Shown: positions 34,401 through 42,769 of the stretch, in pieces
How the letters are laid out: each line of letters opens with the position of its first letter
How positions within the stretch are numbered: position 1 is the first letter of the stretch
Source of the DNA: Mesocentrotus franciscanus
Taxonomy: Eukaryota; Echinodermata; Echinoidea; Camarodonta; Strongylocentrotidae
Reading direction: 5' to 3'
Assembly: GCA_037976565.1 (NCBI GenBank)
Contig: CP137683.1
Span: forward strand, 3,109,111 to 3,173,110
Length of the DNA: 64,000 nucleotides
Notes under the pieces: generated by a model
Database searches by the model: none
What the model saw: the letters and a program-made list of their open reading frames with translations, nothing else
What the model was told of the DNA's origin: nothing
Position numbers and translations under genes: made by a program

Positions 34401-37400
34401 AAGAAATGTGTGTGATATGTAATATCTCAAAAAGAAAATGAAAGAATTAAGAGCATGAGCAAACCTCGCTATCGAGTGGTCACCGTCAAAGGTCACTCAG
34501 CGAACTCGCACCTTTTTTTTCGTCTCGTGGGAGCATTTCCTTTCAACGGGAAGGATTGTTGCTTTTGTTTTCTAGCTTGATGAGCTTTTGCAAAATGTAT
34601 AGATACATTCGGTACATAAAATTGAATTTTTCTTTATATTTTGTATCGTTTTTTTTTTCCAGTTCCTCCGGCTAAAATTATGATCGGCTCGAACCCATTC
34701 CAAACGCGACCACGAAATGGTGAGTCTTAACCTTCCCTAATTATTCCGATTAAATAACTTCGTATTCGTATATTGATTACCATCGTGAAAGATGGTTCTA
34801 TGACAGAAAACAAACCAAACAGTGCACAGTCAAGATGTTGTCATCGAATTTCTTGCATTTTTGGCACTAAGTCTGTTCGCTTGTACTTTGTTATGGCATA
34901 CGTGTGAACTTTGTCTGCGAAAAGTAAATATCATTATAATATAAAATCCTTCATGGTACGTACATACCCCATAGCTTTGCCCTAAAAATGAATTCGATTA
35001 TTTCCTCTTCTGGGAGAAGGTTTTCGCCGAGCGCATATTTGTCAAGTTTGTTTTGGTGGCATCACAAATTCTTCAAAGCCAGTGCCATAGATTAGGAGAG
35101 TTAGGCCGATTCGGTTCGAGTCGGGCATAATATGGCGAATACTGCTTTGTTGGGCAAGCACAAAGCAAAAGAATATACGCCGTGTTGTGACCAACTGAAA
35201 CCGAGTTAGCCAAACTCTGTGCCAAGGCAATACAAAGCTGTTTTTTGTAACTCCCTCTATTTAAGATCTCCTTGGTAAAAGATCGTAGGTATTTGAAGTC
35301 GTTTTGTACCACTTTCTAACTACGAAATAATCTAAAATTGAAAAGCACTGGACACTGAGCAGGTATACATCGGACTCTGGCAACTTTTATATGTGGCATC
35401 ACATTAAGCCCATTCCTTTATTGCCATTAGCATTGATATAGCAAGACCTATCCGGTTCCAGTATAGGTCATGGGTTAATGATTCTTGATTTTATAATTTG
35501 TGTTCACATCGCCATAGCAACAAGTCGCGTAGTCATTCCTGTCGGAGGCAAAACAACCGTGACGACACCAAACTATCCCACGTTCTACTATAACCACAAC
35601 ATCACCAATTGGATTATATCCGCAAGGAGAGGACGCCGTATAGAAGTATGGTAGGTGTTGGCTAACTTTGTTCCATCGGGTCTTCGCGTCGGGTCGTTGG
35701 GTGAAAAGAACGTTTTGTGAAAACACGACCCAATTTTCACGAAAGGTCGGGTACTTCACGTCGGATTACAATTTATAAGGGTAATTGCAAAATGATTGCA
35801 AAAGGAGGGGCGTATTTATATTTTTCATGCCACAAAGGTGTACATAACGTTCGGTTCTTGTTTCGTGCTTACATCAGTGGACAAGTTGTTTTGTCCACAT
35901 TTGACCCCCTCGACCCAGGTGTAGTGGGTGGCCTGTAATGATTATGGTGCTAGCGTAAAATTACAGGGCCTGTAGGAATAAAAATATTTTAAACAATACT
36001 TTTCTTTGATACTTTGGGATCTTCACTGCATTTTATGGGACAGATACTTGTTGTTTTTAGTTTTGTTTGTTTTGGTGTACGAATAATTGCAGGGCCGGTA
36101 AGAATCCGATCCAATCAAATCCACAGAGTATTTGGTATAGCGCCTTTTCCTTGTAGTGGCGCTTCACATGTTCTCATTCACACATGGTGTAAAGGATCGG
36201 TTTAATATTCATGATAACGCTTCAAAAAACACCAGTTTAGCCAAATAAAAATAAACATTGTGTTTAGAGAAGTATTATTACTGATACGGCTACGAAGCAT
36301 GCGTAGAAGAGACCTGATTAATATTAGTATTATAATTATCATTATTATATTATGAAAAAGTTCACAAATTATTTTCATATTTACCAGAACTCAAACCTTC
36401 TCCTTAAATGACAGGTTTGACAACTTTGACGTGGAGGAAGACGAAGACTTCGTTAGCATGGGCAACGGACCCCTCTTACGTAGATATCCGATATTTTACC
36501 GGAAAACTGGTAAAATTACCAACACCAATAGCCTACGTTTCGTTTCGACCGCCTCTGATGTATGGCTCTCATTCGAGGCCAGTCTGGCCATTGCCCGTAA
36601 GGGTTTCCGGGCCAACTTCAGGGAGATACCTATTACGGGTAAGTAGCGCCCTGCTTCCCTCCCCCACGATTTATCCACTTAATATCCTAGGTACCGACCT
36701 TCAACGTCACCATCCTAAAGACGCGACACCGTCTCCTATCGGGGTCCGCTGAGTCAGTTTGAAGGCGAAGACAGAGAGCTGACCGTACCAAGGACATTAC
36801 CGCTAGACCAACTCATATTATCTCACATCTTCAAAACATGATGTTTAAACGAGATATTTCGACACACTCCTAGTCAAGCACTTCTTAATTTTTCTCCACA
36901 TTTCTGCAGCTTCAAGCCACAGCTTAGTCGGTGTTCATGCGTATTGCATGAAAATTCGCTGACACCATTGATTGAGTATACCAATGAATGTGTCTCCCGG
37001 GCAGTGAAACCCGTTGACCCAACAGAAAATTACTCCAGCTTTCCTTCATATCTCGGGTATGAGGGAAAAAGTATTATTATGAGAAATCCTACATGATGAT
37101 AGGTTCAAGGTACAGTGCAATACATATCTCCTGTCGGGTCGGTCGTTAAACGGAAATCCACTCTTGGTGATTGACAACTTCTGTTATTGGGTAATCATCC
37201 GAACTGTTTGAAATTCCTCATGAAATCCAGTACTATGAGCCTTTAATTTGTCTATCCATTGATTTACTCAAGGTCCAGATTTCGCAACCATACGTAAGGA
37301 CAGTCCTAACAAAGCATTTCAGTACCCCCAATTCTACGACATTCTGCTCCTGAGACAATTGCTTCGCGTCAATTACCTACACTAATGGAATTCTTAACTT

Positions 37401-40400
37401 CAGCCCTGGCCCACCACTATACCTAACCTTTAGCCTAACCTAACCCATTTGCAAATTAACCCTAACCCTTTGATGAAACTGTTGCAAAGGAGCAAAGGTC
37501 GAGTCACCTGATCACCGTGTACAACAACGTTTTCCTTCCTCACTAAACGAATAATTGTTAAAACCCTGATAAAGAATTATCAAAAATCAACAACAAAAAT
37601 GATAGTAATCCTCAACAAGTGAATTGCATACATAGGCAATACCATCAAAACGCCGACGGAACTAGATTGGTATTTGGTCGTAACAGGGATCTAGGATAGC
37701 TTTAGGGTTAGGTCTGGGGTGAAACGCAGGAAAACGGTTAGTTTAGGAAATTGACAAAGAGAAATAGTCGCTTGAGCAAGTGTCGTATGACCGACTGAAT
37801 GATAGGAATGCTCCTAAGAGTAAACAAACGTTCTTTGTTTCGTAGGTCAAGATTGGGTCTCACTCTCTTTCTCTCCCTTTTCCTAGACTGCGGTGGAACA
37901 CTCTTAGTGCCGGACAACGGGTCGATCGCGGTGGCCAACAAGAACTACCCGGACCGTTCCTACCCGAGCAACCTGGACTGCACGTGGTCCATCAAGAACG
38001 AAGAAGGTCGTCGCATGTGGATCAGTTTTCACGACTTCTCAACCGAGTGGCGCAAAGATTTCCTCAGCATGGGCAACGGCGCACCGCAGGATCGCAACCG
38101 CACCTCCGCTATTATTACCATGCACAGCGGAACGCACATGCCGGATCCCTACGAATTCACAAGTTCGGGAGATGAGGTTATTATCGCTCTCGTTGAGGTT
38201 ATTGTTTTTACACGTCCGTTTGTTGTCCCTTTGAGTGCTTATCTGTTTTGTTTTTGTTTTGTTTTGTTTCGGGGAAGGAGTTGTCTGTAACCATGTTTGC
38301 CCATGTTAGCAGTGCTAATATTTGACGTTGTTGTTGTAATATATTTTGTTGTTGTTGTTATTTATTTTCAATTTTTAATGACTATTACTACTACTCCCAC
38401 CTCCACCACGACGACTAATGTTTCGCTGAATTTACACATAGGATTATCTATTACTGATGATGGTTGTTTGATTGTTTGTTTAATATATATAATAATCAGT
38501 ATTCACTTCCTTTTTTACCCATTAACCTGAATTTACATAAGACAATCCTTCCCGGGATCGGATAGTAGTGCTAATATTTCATGTTTGTTTATGTGTTCTT
38601 GTGTTTGTTTTTATTCGTTATTTGTCATAATCAATATCCATTATCTTTTATTTACCCGTTAACCTGAATTAAATCAAGGGAACCATACCCACGGTCAGAT
38701 AGCAGTGCTAATATTCGACATTTGTTTGTTTGTTTATTATCATTTGTTTATTTGTCATAATCCATATTCTATTCATTTTATTTACGTAAAGGTGTGGATG
38801 ACTTTTACGTCGAGTCGTTACAACAATCATCGTGGATTCCTGGTGGATATCTTTGATGAAATGCTACACCCGTAAGTACATGTACTATCACCAAGATATA
38901 CAATAGCGAGGGCGTTAGTGAAAACTATCTACACAAGATGTACCTTTGGAACGGTCCGACATCGCGGCAATTGCGGAGGGTGGTTTCACTGTTTCGAAGG
39001 TGGATAGCTTTTCCTAATGCCCGAACCTTTGATGTGATTTTTCAGTGTTATAAAATCAATGGTGACGCGGATCCTTATCATTTGACAAAATTTACTCTCA
39101 TCCAAAATTAGAGTCGACTATTAAGTTAGACGATTAGGTTGCTTCGTGTGAAAGCAAAATCATGAGAGAAACGGAGTGGTAAAAGTTTGACAGAAAATTG
39201 GACAAACAGTTATGAGTGTTTAAAAGATGAGACCACTAAATCTATTGGAATCACAAAAATGGCCATATGGTCAGTTGATCGTGAAGTATTTACGGACAAT
39301 TCTCCTGTTTATTGTACACAAAAGTATCATTAATTTCTGGTTTTCTCCTAAGCGCCTGTTCTCTCTGGGCAGCACTCAAAATATAATATGGATAGCATAA
39401 TATTACAGGTCCTCAATTAAGAAACATAACTACTAAGTACACTATGTAACTTATGTTATGACTATTGAAAGCAATACACCTAAATGCAATACTTCATATG
39501 TGGGGTCAGGTTGTTGTAACGTCCAAAACACTGAAGGCATACTAAATTAGTCTGTTTGTCGCATAAGCATCATCGTCGTTCATTAAAGTCAGCATTTTGC
39601 CTCTTACGAGGGGTTACTGACTTTCGCGCCATGATGACATTCCTCACTCCACTTCTTCTTTCTCAAGCATCCTCCTCATTTAGACTAACTTTACAGCTTT
39701 CTTTCTTCACCATTTCTTTCCCCGAAATCTTCGGTCTTCCTTTCCCACTTCTCTTTACCACTTCCACGACAGTTTCTTCCAAACCCGATCTTTCAATGAG
39801 CATACTTGCGTTCTTTTGATCTCACAGTTTAACACCACACATCTTCCATGTCGCGGCTCTTTATGTAATGTTCTCCTACAGTCTTCACATTTCAAGTTTC
39901 TGAACCACTCCTGCCGAATTTCTTTTAAGCTCATTATTGGTGTGCATTGTTCCCATACAGACCACCGGTCACAACTGCCCCTCCAACTACCCAACCGCCC
40001 CCTACCACAGAGCAACGGCCGACCATTCCTGGAGAGGTACGACCTACCAGGCGTCCAAAGCCTACCCGTCGTCCGAAACCACGTCCTGCCCCCGTGATCT
40101 TGCCAGGCTTCGAGCCCGCGCCGACAAACGATGATTATGTGCCGTTTACCTGGCCACCAACGACAACCACTAGACGGCCTACGACTACGCGACGAACTAC
40201 CCGACGTACCACCACAACAAGGAGACCAACGACTACCCGACGGACAACGACTACGCGACGACCCACGACCACTACCCGGCGACCAACGACAACCCGTCGC
40301 ACCACCACCACCAAACGCCCCACTACCACAACTAGTGCACCCACCACCACCAAAACAACAACCACAAGCATACCAGTTGTCATCAACCCGTGGGAGATCC

Positions 40401-40471
40401 CTAGCGACTCCTCCTCGTCCTCGTCAGTCTCCTTCTTCTCCAGCATCGACTCTACTCAAAGCCAGTTTTAG
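22392..40471 (+). CDS. Secreted LDLa-like / triple-CUB / Thr-rich tail protein, 11 coding exons (gene 1)
   Basis: Joining 22392-22496, 27847-27967, 29674-29759, 31819-31948, 32807-33196, 34663-34719, 35518-35650, 36415-36638, 37887-38176, 38792-38871 and 39961-40471 gives one open frame of 709 codons (708 residues plus TAG). Every intron is GT-AG and all phases agree. Order: signal peptide (about 1-24), furin-like RHKR (44-47), eight-cysteine LDLa-like module (77-139), CUB1 (149-270), linker, CUB2 (297-412), CUB3 (417-530), Pro/Thr/Arg-rich tail (539-708). CUB domains are extracellular protein- or carbohydrate-binding modules, often calcium-dependent. No protease domain, transmembrane segment or GPI signal is seen, so a secreted adhesive, matrix or ligand-binding role is inferred. 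The CUBs are cysteine-poor: CUB1 and CUB3 keep only the first disulfide pair and CUB2 has no cysteine. Candidate N-glycosylation sites are NST in the LDLa-like module, NIT in CUB2 and NRT in CUB3. I do not recognise a named orthologue. Confidence 0.9.
22810..22912. repeat. (GAT)n microsatellite in intron 1
   Basis: gatgatgatggtgatgg, imperfect then a pure run of about eight gat units. Confidence 0.9.
22913..24384. other. Intron 1, unique-looking part with internal tandem drift
   Basis: From 23500 to 24340 a loose unit of about 190-250 bp recurs: ttgaattcgattccgggtg, cagcat..., aatttaaaatgt, agatcttgtc, gttctta, tttgaccagg, aaagaatg. At least four diverged copies (near 23520, 23700, 23920, 24110). 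Confidence 0.55.
24385..25310 (+). mobile_element. MITE family B2 copy split by a nested insertion
   Basis: B2 sequence runs 24385-24700 and resumes at 25253 (aaaagctcacaaattatctt). The piece between is the TTAA-bounded element described next. The two halves join in register with other B2 copies. Confidence 0.75.
24701..25252. mobile_element. piggyBac-like nonautonomous element nested in B2
   Basis: 552 bp bounded by TTAACTCTTTGCCCGCTACG and its near-perfect inverted copy cgtggcgggcaaagagTTAA. TTAA target and CNCTTTGCC-type termini are characteristic of piggyBac elements. Too short for a transposase and no ORF with homology. Confidence 0.8.
25310..25675 (+). mobile_element. Repeat family G copy
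   Basis: Inverted match to 15084-15480, ending ccagaactcaagtttatctt just before the TTAA of the adjoining family B copy. Confidence 0.75.
25676..26059 (+). mobile_element. MITE family B, full-length copy
   Basis: TTAAAGGTAAAGACCAGTTT to actggtctttatctTTAA; nearly identical to 14687-15083 apart from a deleted gtacac...tatatgc segment. Confidence 0.88.
26241..26866. mobile_element. Foldback element made of ~102-bp palindromic units
   Basis: Three near-identical units (from about 26247, 26349, 26451) each read tttcacactggcaaaat, gcttaaccccgtactatagg, a G-run, ccacctatagtccggggtta, so each unit is itself a hairpin. The right end agtacggggttaagcaaaac, aagtgtgaaaagag is inverted relative to the left end, so the whole block also folds back. 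Confidence 0.85.
27154..27161 (+). promoter_or_regulatory. TATA-box-like element TATAAAAG in intron 1
   Basis: TATAAAAG with a GC-richer upstream segment containing an ETS-like ACTTCCGGG (about 27117-27125). A start site would fall near 27185. It lies 690 bases before exon 2 and 94 bases before a 30-codon ORF, so it could be an internal alternative promoter. Only motif evidence. Confidence 0.25.
27248..27340 (+). CDS. 30-codon ORF in intron 1 (speculative)
   Basis: ATGGCGACAGC opens MATASDEKGENVFYIVPNYR followed by SHLYSREKAT and TAA. It lies 87 bases after a TATAAAAG box. An upstream ATG at 27220 reads only MEEQ before TAG. No similarity recognised; could be chance. Confidence 0.15.
   Translation: MATASDEKGENVFYIVPNYRSHLYSREKAT
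27450..27745 (-). mobile_element. MITE family D copy in intron 1
   Basis: Reverse complement of 7044-7438: tgagatgcatggccctacgt, cggttttaccatactcattt, atcttgataatcagacaggc, cctgactgacctaaag. Confidence 0.8.
27847..27967 (+). CDS. Gene 1 exon 2: propeptide-like segment with RHKR
   Basis: Acceptor tttcag|GGTGCAG and donor TATACT|gtaagtatt. Codes residues 36-75 and leaves one base (phase 1). Contains Gly-rich GAVGGEGG followed by RHKR|NSD, a match to the proprotein-convertase R-X-K/R-R motif, then a polar helix-like stretch with no cysteine. This could be a propeptide junction, which is inference from the motif alone. Confidence 0.85.
28085..28275. repeat. (ATA/GAT/AAG)n microsatellite in intron 2
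   Basis: Mixed trinucleotide runs aataataataa, aagaagaagaag, gatgatgat. Confidence 0.9.
28820..29258 (+). mobile_element. MITE family C, full-length copy in intron 2
   Basis: TTAAAGGGACTTGGTAACAT at left and caacaatcttaccgagtc...TTTAA at right form inverted ends bounded by TTAA. Matches 48813-49341 and 1180-1358. Confidence 0.85.
29435..29573. mobile_element. 139-bp MITE with ~32-bp terminal inverted repeats
   Basis: Left ggaccctgtattataaatag, ttgcgattgatt; right aatcaatcgcaactctttat, gagacggggccc, inverted copies of each other. The interior repeats the GTTGCGA motif, giving nested hairpins. Confidence 0.8.
29674..29759 (+). CDS. Gene 1 exon 3: first half of LDLa-like module
   Basis: Acceptor gtaccag|TCTGTAAT and donor CATCAG|gtatgtat; starts phase 1, ends phase 0. 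Codes residues 76-104 with cysteines at 77, 87, 93 and 100. The core CVDWHEICDGHQ matches the C3-x6-C4-DG signature of LDL-receptor class A repeats. Confidence 0.85.
29805..30160. mobile_element. Foldback with ~16-bp tandem motif arms in intron 3
   Basis: Left side repeats ggttcataattccgaag-like units in one orientation; right side repeats cgaaccttcggaataac-like units in the other. The switch is near 30000-30010. Confidence 0.7.
30161..30890. other. Intron 3 non-coding with SINE-tail fragment
   Basis: 30355-30430 contains ggtggagagtggcaaatgtg, the reverse of the SINE tail found at 31650 and 41350. Otherwise no feature. Confidence 0.4.
30895..31290 (-). mobile_element. MITE family B2 copy in intron 3
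   Basis: Reverse complement of 63122-63507 over its length, including tgttccctgaaaagcatggc and cagaactcaactttatct at the right end. Confidence 0.8.
31369..31426. repeat. (CA)n microsatellite
   Basis: About 22 acac units. Confidence 0.95.
31556..31700 (+). mobile_element. tRNA-derived SINE copy
   Basis: cgtggtatagtac (A-box-like), aggttgaaatcccagc (B-box-like), then the shared tail aagacattaatccacatttg and ccactctccacccaggtg also present at 41330-41375 and, inverted, at 44560-44610. Confidence 0.65.
31741..31812. repeat. (TTA)n microsatellite next to exon 4
   Basis: Degenerate ttattattattatgatt run directly before the exon 4 acceptor atccgcag, so it acts as the T-rich part of the splice site. 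Confidence 0.85.
31819..31948 (+). CDS. Gene 1 exon 4: second half of LDLa-like module
   Basis: Acceptor atccgcag|ACTTGCGG, donor CATC|gtgagttt, ends phase 1. Residues 105-148 hold cysteines 106, 114, 130 and 139. C106 and C114 can complete the LDLa six-cysteine frame, but the usual acidic SDE calcium cage is replaced by GLEVREAC, so calcium binding looks degenerate. Cys130/139 form an extra pair (CVGDEDAKWC). An NST sequon lies at 116-118. Confidence 0.85.
31996..32105. repeat. TTC-rich tract in intron 4
   Basis: ttcttcttccttttcttctt and similar. Confidence 0.85.
32442..32579. mobile_element. 138-bp hairpin element in intron 4
   Basis: ggacttttagatttgcacg at left mirrors cgtgtacaatctaaaagtcc at right, with gtggactgcaacgtg against cgtggcagtccac and caaggcactg against cagtgccttaa. 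Almost the whole length pairs, leaving a short loop near 32512. Confidence 0.85.
32807..33196 (+). CDS. Gene 1 exon 5: CUB domain 1
   Basis: Whole domain in one exon, flanked by phase-1 introns (acceptor ctcctag|GTTGCG, donor CTCG|gtaaat), the usual layout of a shuffled module. It starts CGEDF, continues HPGFPSAY and YCFWTV (second Cys), then VEFKKFRTETNYDYLSLG, and ends LWVTFRSDDWDTDEGFIIEV, all standard CUB landmarks. Third and fourth cysteines are absent. Glu in RTE, Asp in YDYL and Asp in SDDW sit where calcium-binding CUBs place their acidic ligands. Confidence 0.95.
33222..33292. repeat. (CT)n microsatellite after exon 5
   Basis: ctctctttctctc run beginning 25 bases into intron 5. Confidence 0.9.
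33293..34662. other. Intron 5, no recognised gene
   Basis: Contains a 177-codon antisense open frame (34226 to 33693) with ATG start, hydrophobic N-terminal third and basic C-terminal part, but no domain I recognise. See findings. Confidence 0.4.
34663..34719 (+). CDS. Gene 1 exon 6: inter-CUB linker
   Basis: A 57-base phase 1-1 exon (acceptor tttccag|TTCCTC, donor AATG|gtgagtc) coding VPPAKIMIGSNPFQTRPRN. It is a proline- and basic-rich linker with no domain. Its length and symmetric phase mean it could be skipped without breaking frame. Confidence 0.8.
34720..35517. other. Intron 6
   Basis: No gene or clear repeat recognised. Confidence 0.4.
35518..35650 (+). CDS. Gene 1 exon 7: CUB domain 2, N-terminal half
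   Basis: Acceptor cgccatag|CAACAAG, donor GTATG|gtaggtg; starts phase 1, ends phase 2 inside a Trp codon. Encodes VVIPVGGKTTVTTPNYPTFY then NHNITNWII and RRIEVW. The TPNYP turn and the W-I-I strand are CUB hallmarks, but both expected cysteines are missing. Contains an NIT glycosylation sequon. Confidence 0.9.
35651..36354. other. Intron 7
   Basis: 36105-36190 (ggtatagcgccttttccttg, ttcacatgttctcattcac) looks like a SINE-tail fragment. Nothing else recognised. Confidence 0.4.
36355..36405 (+). repeat. MITE B2/G end at the exon 8 acceptor
   Basis: aaagttcacaaattattttc followed by ccagaactcaaaccttctcc matches the terminal segment of B2/G copies (63460-63505, 25255-25300) and stops about ten bases before exon 8. 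Confidence 0.6.
36415..36638 (+). CDS. Gene 1 exon 8: CUB domain 2, C-terminal half
   Basis: Acceptor aatgacag|GTTTGAC, donor ACGG|gtaagtag; phase 2 to phase 1. Encodes FDNFDVEEDEDFVSMGNG, the acidic CUB core, then LRFVSTASDVWLSFEASL and KGFRANF, the closing strands. The acceptor tract lies in the end of an interspersed repeat, described separately. Confidence 0.9.
36690..36825 (-). mobile_element. tRNA-derived SINE head in intron 8
   Basis: Minus strand reads gttggtctagcggtaatg (A-box-like), then gccttcaaactgactc. Sister of 13805-13940, without the GA expansion. Confidence 0.6.
36826..37886. other. Intron 8 with repeat family H
   Basis: 36940-37250 shares attcgctgacacca, ggtgattgacaac and tgttattgggtaa with 44175-44410, indicating a dispersed repeat. 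The rest is unique-looking. Confidence 0.45.
37887..38176 (+). CDS. Gene 1 exon 9: CUB domain 3, N-terminal part
   Basis: Acceptor tttcctag|ACTGCGG, phase 1. Encodes DCGGTLLVPDNGSIAVANKN, then YPDRSYPSNLDCTWSIKNEE and FHDFSTEWRKDFLSMGNG. Two cysteines are in the canonical first-disulfide position. The domain continues coherently only if the exon stops at GATGAG|gttatt (phase 0), a weak donor. A second identical GAGGTTATT 21 bases downstream (38195-38203) would add seven residues in frame and break the CUB strand, so I prefer the first. An NRT sequon is present. Confidence 0.85.
38177..38791. other. Intron 9 with triplicated phrase
   Basis: A unit containing agcagtgctaatatttgac, gtttgtttattt and ttacccattaacctgaattt occurs about three times (near 38310, 38560, 38700). 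Confidence 0.6.
38792..38871 (+). CDS. Gene 1 exon 10: CUB domain 3, last strands
   Basis: Acceptor acgtaaag|GTGTGG, donor CACCC|gtaagtac; phase 0 to phase 2. Encodes VWMTFTSSRYNNHRGFLVDI followed by FDEMLHP. The VWMTF..S.....GF.V pattern is the C-terminal CUB signature. The acceptor has a weak pyrimidine tract. Confidence 0.88.
38872..39960. other. Intron 10
   Basis: No gene or repeat recognised; 39640-39760 is pyrimidine-rich. Confidence 0.4.
39961..40471 (+). CDS. Gene 1 exon 11: Pro/Thr/Arg-rich tail and stop
   Basis: Acceptor tcccatacag|ACCACCG, phase 2. Residues 540-604 are proline-rich with RRPKP repeats; 605-674 are a low-complexity repeat of TTTTRRP and TTTRR units coded by a degenerate minisatellite (about 40150-40360); 688-700 is a serine run; the chain ends QSQF then TAG. 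Long Thr tracts suggest mucin-type O-glycosylation, and the regular Arg pairs make the tail strongly basic. The tract length may vary between alleles. No hydrophobic C-terminus is present. Confidence 0.9.
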
Positions 40472-41205
40472 TGAGCGGTTTGAGACGGTTTGCACCAGTT
40501 CCGTCTGCCATAACGCATACTCTCAATGTCTTATAATCGATTTTCAGTCAAAGATTAAACGTGCCTTCCGTTTCTTATTATTATATTTTCTTCTATTCGC
40601 ATACATGTAGTTACATTTTAATCTAGAAAACATACCAATGACATACTTTTAATAGTTAATGTTTTAACCATTTAGGACACTCTTGGCAAGTCACTATCAA
40701 CGTTTGATAGTAAATCGAGACACAACGAACTAACAATCGTTTTTAGTTCTAACCAATTTTGTGTATGTTCTTTCTGTAAATAGTGTTTCGTGCATCACGA
40801 ATTTTATATTAATGTTTTAGATTAGCTTTTGTTATAATCCATTGTGTCCTCCCGTACTCTGCAGAAGTTCATTTTTCACCATTTATTTTTAATTGCATGA
40901 GAAGGAATTCTATTGTGCTTTGCATTGGTACATATCATTTTAAATGTGTATTGTGCCTCATGCAAAAGAAAAAGAAACATTTTACACACTCGAAAATTGT
41001 AATTAGTAATCATTTGCAATTAAATAGGAACAAGTTACCACATTGTAGTTTTTTGCTTGTTTCGTTTTAATACACTAAATTTGTTTTCTTCAACTGATAA
41101 TGTAACATAACAAATCTCATGCCTAATTCGACATAGTATCAATATATTTGGTCAGTGATATGAGTATTGATGGGTCGAGCTTAATAAACCTACTATTAGG
41201 AAACA
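40472..41205 (+). other. Gene 1 3' untranslated region (probable)
   Basis: AT-rich sequence following the stop with no open frame. The first canonical AATAAA is at 41183-41188, so cleavage is expected near 41200-41210. The SINE-like copy starting about 41225 lies just beyond, consistent with the transcript ending before it. Confidence 0.5.
41183..41188 (+). terminator. Polyadenylation signal AATAAA
   Basis: Canonical hexamer about 710 bases after the gene 1 stop codon. No closer canonical hexamer was noticed on this strand. Confidence 0.5.
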
Positions 41206-41224
41206 AAATCATTTCACGAAGAAT

Positions 41225-41592
41225 ACACTAAGTATAAATTCGTTGATTGATGATTGTTACCAGTTGTATATTATTACCCGACTGCAGATCACAAGGTACA
41301 GGGTTCGAGTCCCGCCGCGGCACTAATGTCCTTTGGCAAGACATTAATCTACATTTGCAACTCTCCACCCAGGTGTTAAATGGGGCACCCGGTATGATGC
41401 GAAAGTTAATGTGGTTGGATGAGCAAGTGTGCGCTTGTAAAATGGCGCCTGGCCGGAATGCTCCCTAGGGAGTGAAAAATGTGCATACATTGTGTGTGGG
41501 TAAGCCTGAATCCGATGACCGGGGTAATAATATATCTGTAAAGCGCTTAGAGACATCGTTAATATGTTAAGCGCTATATAAAACAAAACGCA
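41225..41592 (+). mobile_element. tRNA-derived SINE, near full length
   Basis: Has cagggttcgagtcccgcc (strong B box), the shared middle aagacattaatctacatttg, and a 3' tail tctgtaaagcgcttagagac ending ttaagcgctatataaaac. That tail type is widespread in deuterostome and mollusc SINEs. The 5' tRNA half is partly degraded. Confidence 0.75.
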
Positions 41593-42155
41593 GAATATTC
41601 AAACAACAGTAATATTAAATCACAAAACTAATTACGAGTCTTCTTATACGTGTATATTTCATCTAATTTTGTATAATACATCATCAAGTAGCTATTCGAT
41701 ATGCTATTATAGTTATATTCATGAATAGTATTGCCAAATAACAACTTCCATATTCGTTCTAACTCTCTTATTCTGTTCATGTTTTGGTAAATAAAGCCAC
41801 TCGATAGATTAAACAAAGACGCGAGTTCCATGTTGTTTCTTTCAATTTTCATCTCGTCAGTGCCCCCTCCCCATCGGCGAAACAAAGGATTATACCTTAG
41901 TAAAACGAAAGTTTGTTTGTTTGTTTGTTTTTGCTGTTGTCTAATGAAGAAATTATCTTTCATGATTCCATTTCAACATCTTACTTGCCTGTTCACGAGG
42001 ACAGCAGTTTTGTCCCCCCCCCCCAAAAAAAAAGAAATACATGTACATGTATTAATATCTCAATATGCTTTCGAATCCCTCATATAATCACTATATCAAA
42101 AGAAAAGCGATGATGCCCCTAACATTGCAATATTTAAAAAGAAAAGAGGATTTTA
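41593..42155. other. Non-coding stretch
   Basis: (GTTT)n at 41908-41932 and C/A homopolymer runs near 42015. No gene. Confidence 0.5.
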
Positions 42156-42159
42156 AGAA

Positions 42160-42312
42160 GAAGATGATGGTGGTGGTAATGATGGTGATTCAATTTATAA
42201 TGATCATTATGATGAAGACATTGAAGACGACGTTGATGGTGATAATGGTGATGATCATGATGATGATAAAGAATGATACTGATGATGATGGTGATGATGA
42301 TGATAATACTGC
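42160..42312. repeat. (GAT)n-rich microsatellite
   Basis: Imperfect gatgatggtgatgat runs; open frames here are repetitive artefacts. Confidence 0.85.
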
Positions 42313-42769
42313 AACCATCACGTTGAAATGATAGTGAGTGAGAGAGAGACGGAAGGGAACGAGACACCGATCTATATATAGATATAGATGAGTAAGAACA
42401 GAAGAGAAGCATTTAGTGAAAATTCCTCTTTGTCGTATAATGATCCCCCCGTTCTCTTTCTACCCTTCCTTCTCTGCTCTTCCCGCCCTTTCCTGAAGAT
42501 GACCACTCTTGTCCTTTGCTTTGGTCTTTCTTCTTTTTCACGTTTGTTCTGTAGTTTACCATAGTCCACGGAGACACAGAAATCGTCAATAAAATTAGTT
42601 ATAAATGTATCCACCATATGTGAGAGGTTACAGGTCATGCACGTCCTCAATTGAATTAGGACCATGAAACATGATGGGGTCATAGGTGACAGATGTAATA
42701 TATAGGCTTCCTCCCCAGTCGCCTTTTTAACAAAATGCTCATGAAACACATTTTCTGTCTTACCTATAG

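Noticed and set aside
40135..40446. Antisense 103-codon Val-rich frame
   Set aside because: Shadow of the Thr/Arg-coding repeat of gene 1 exon 11.
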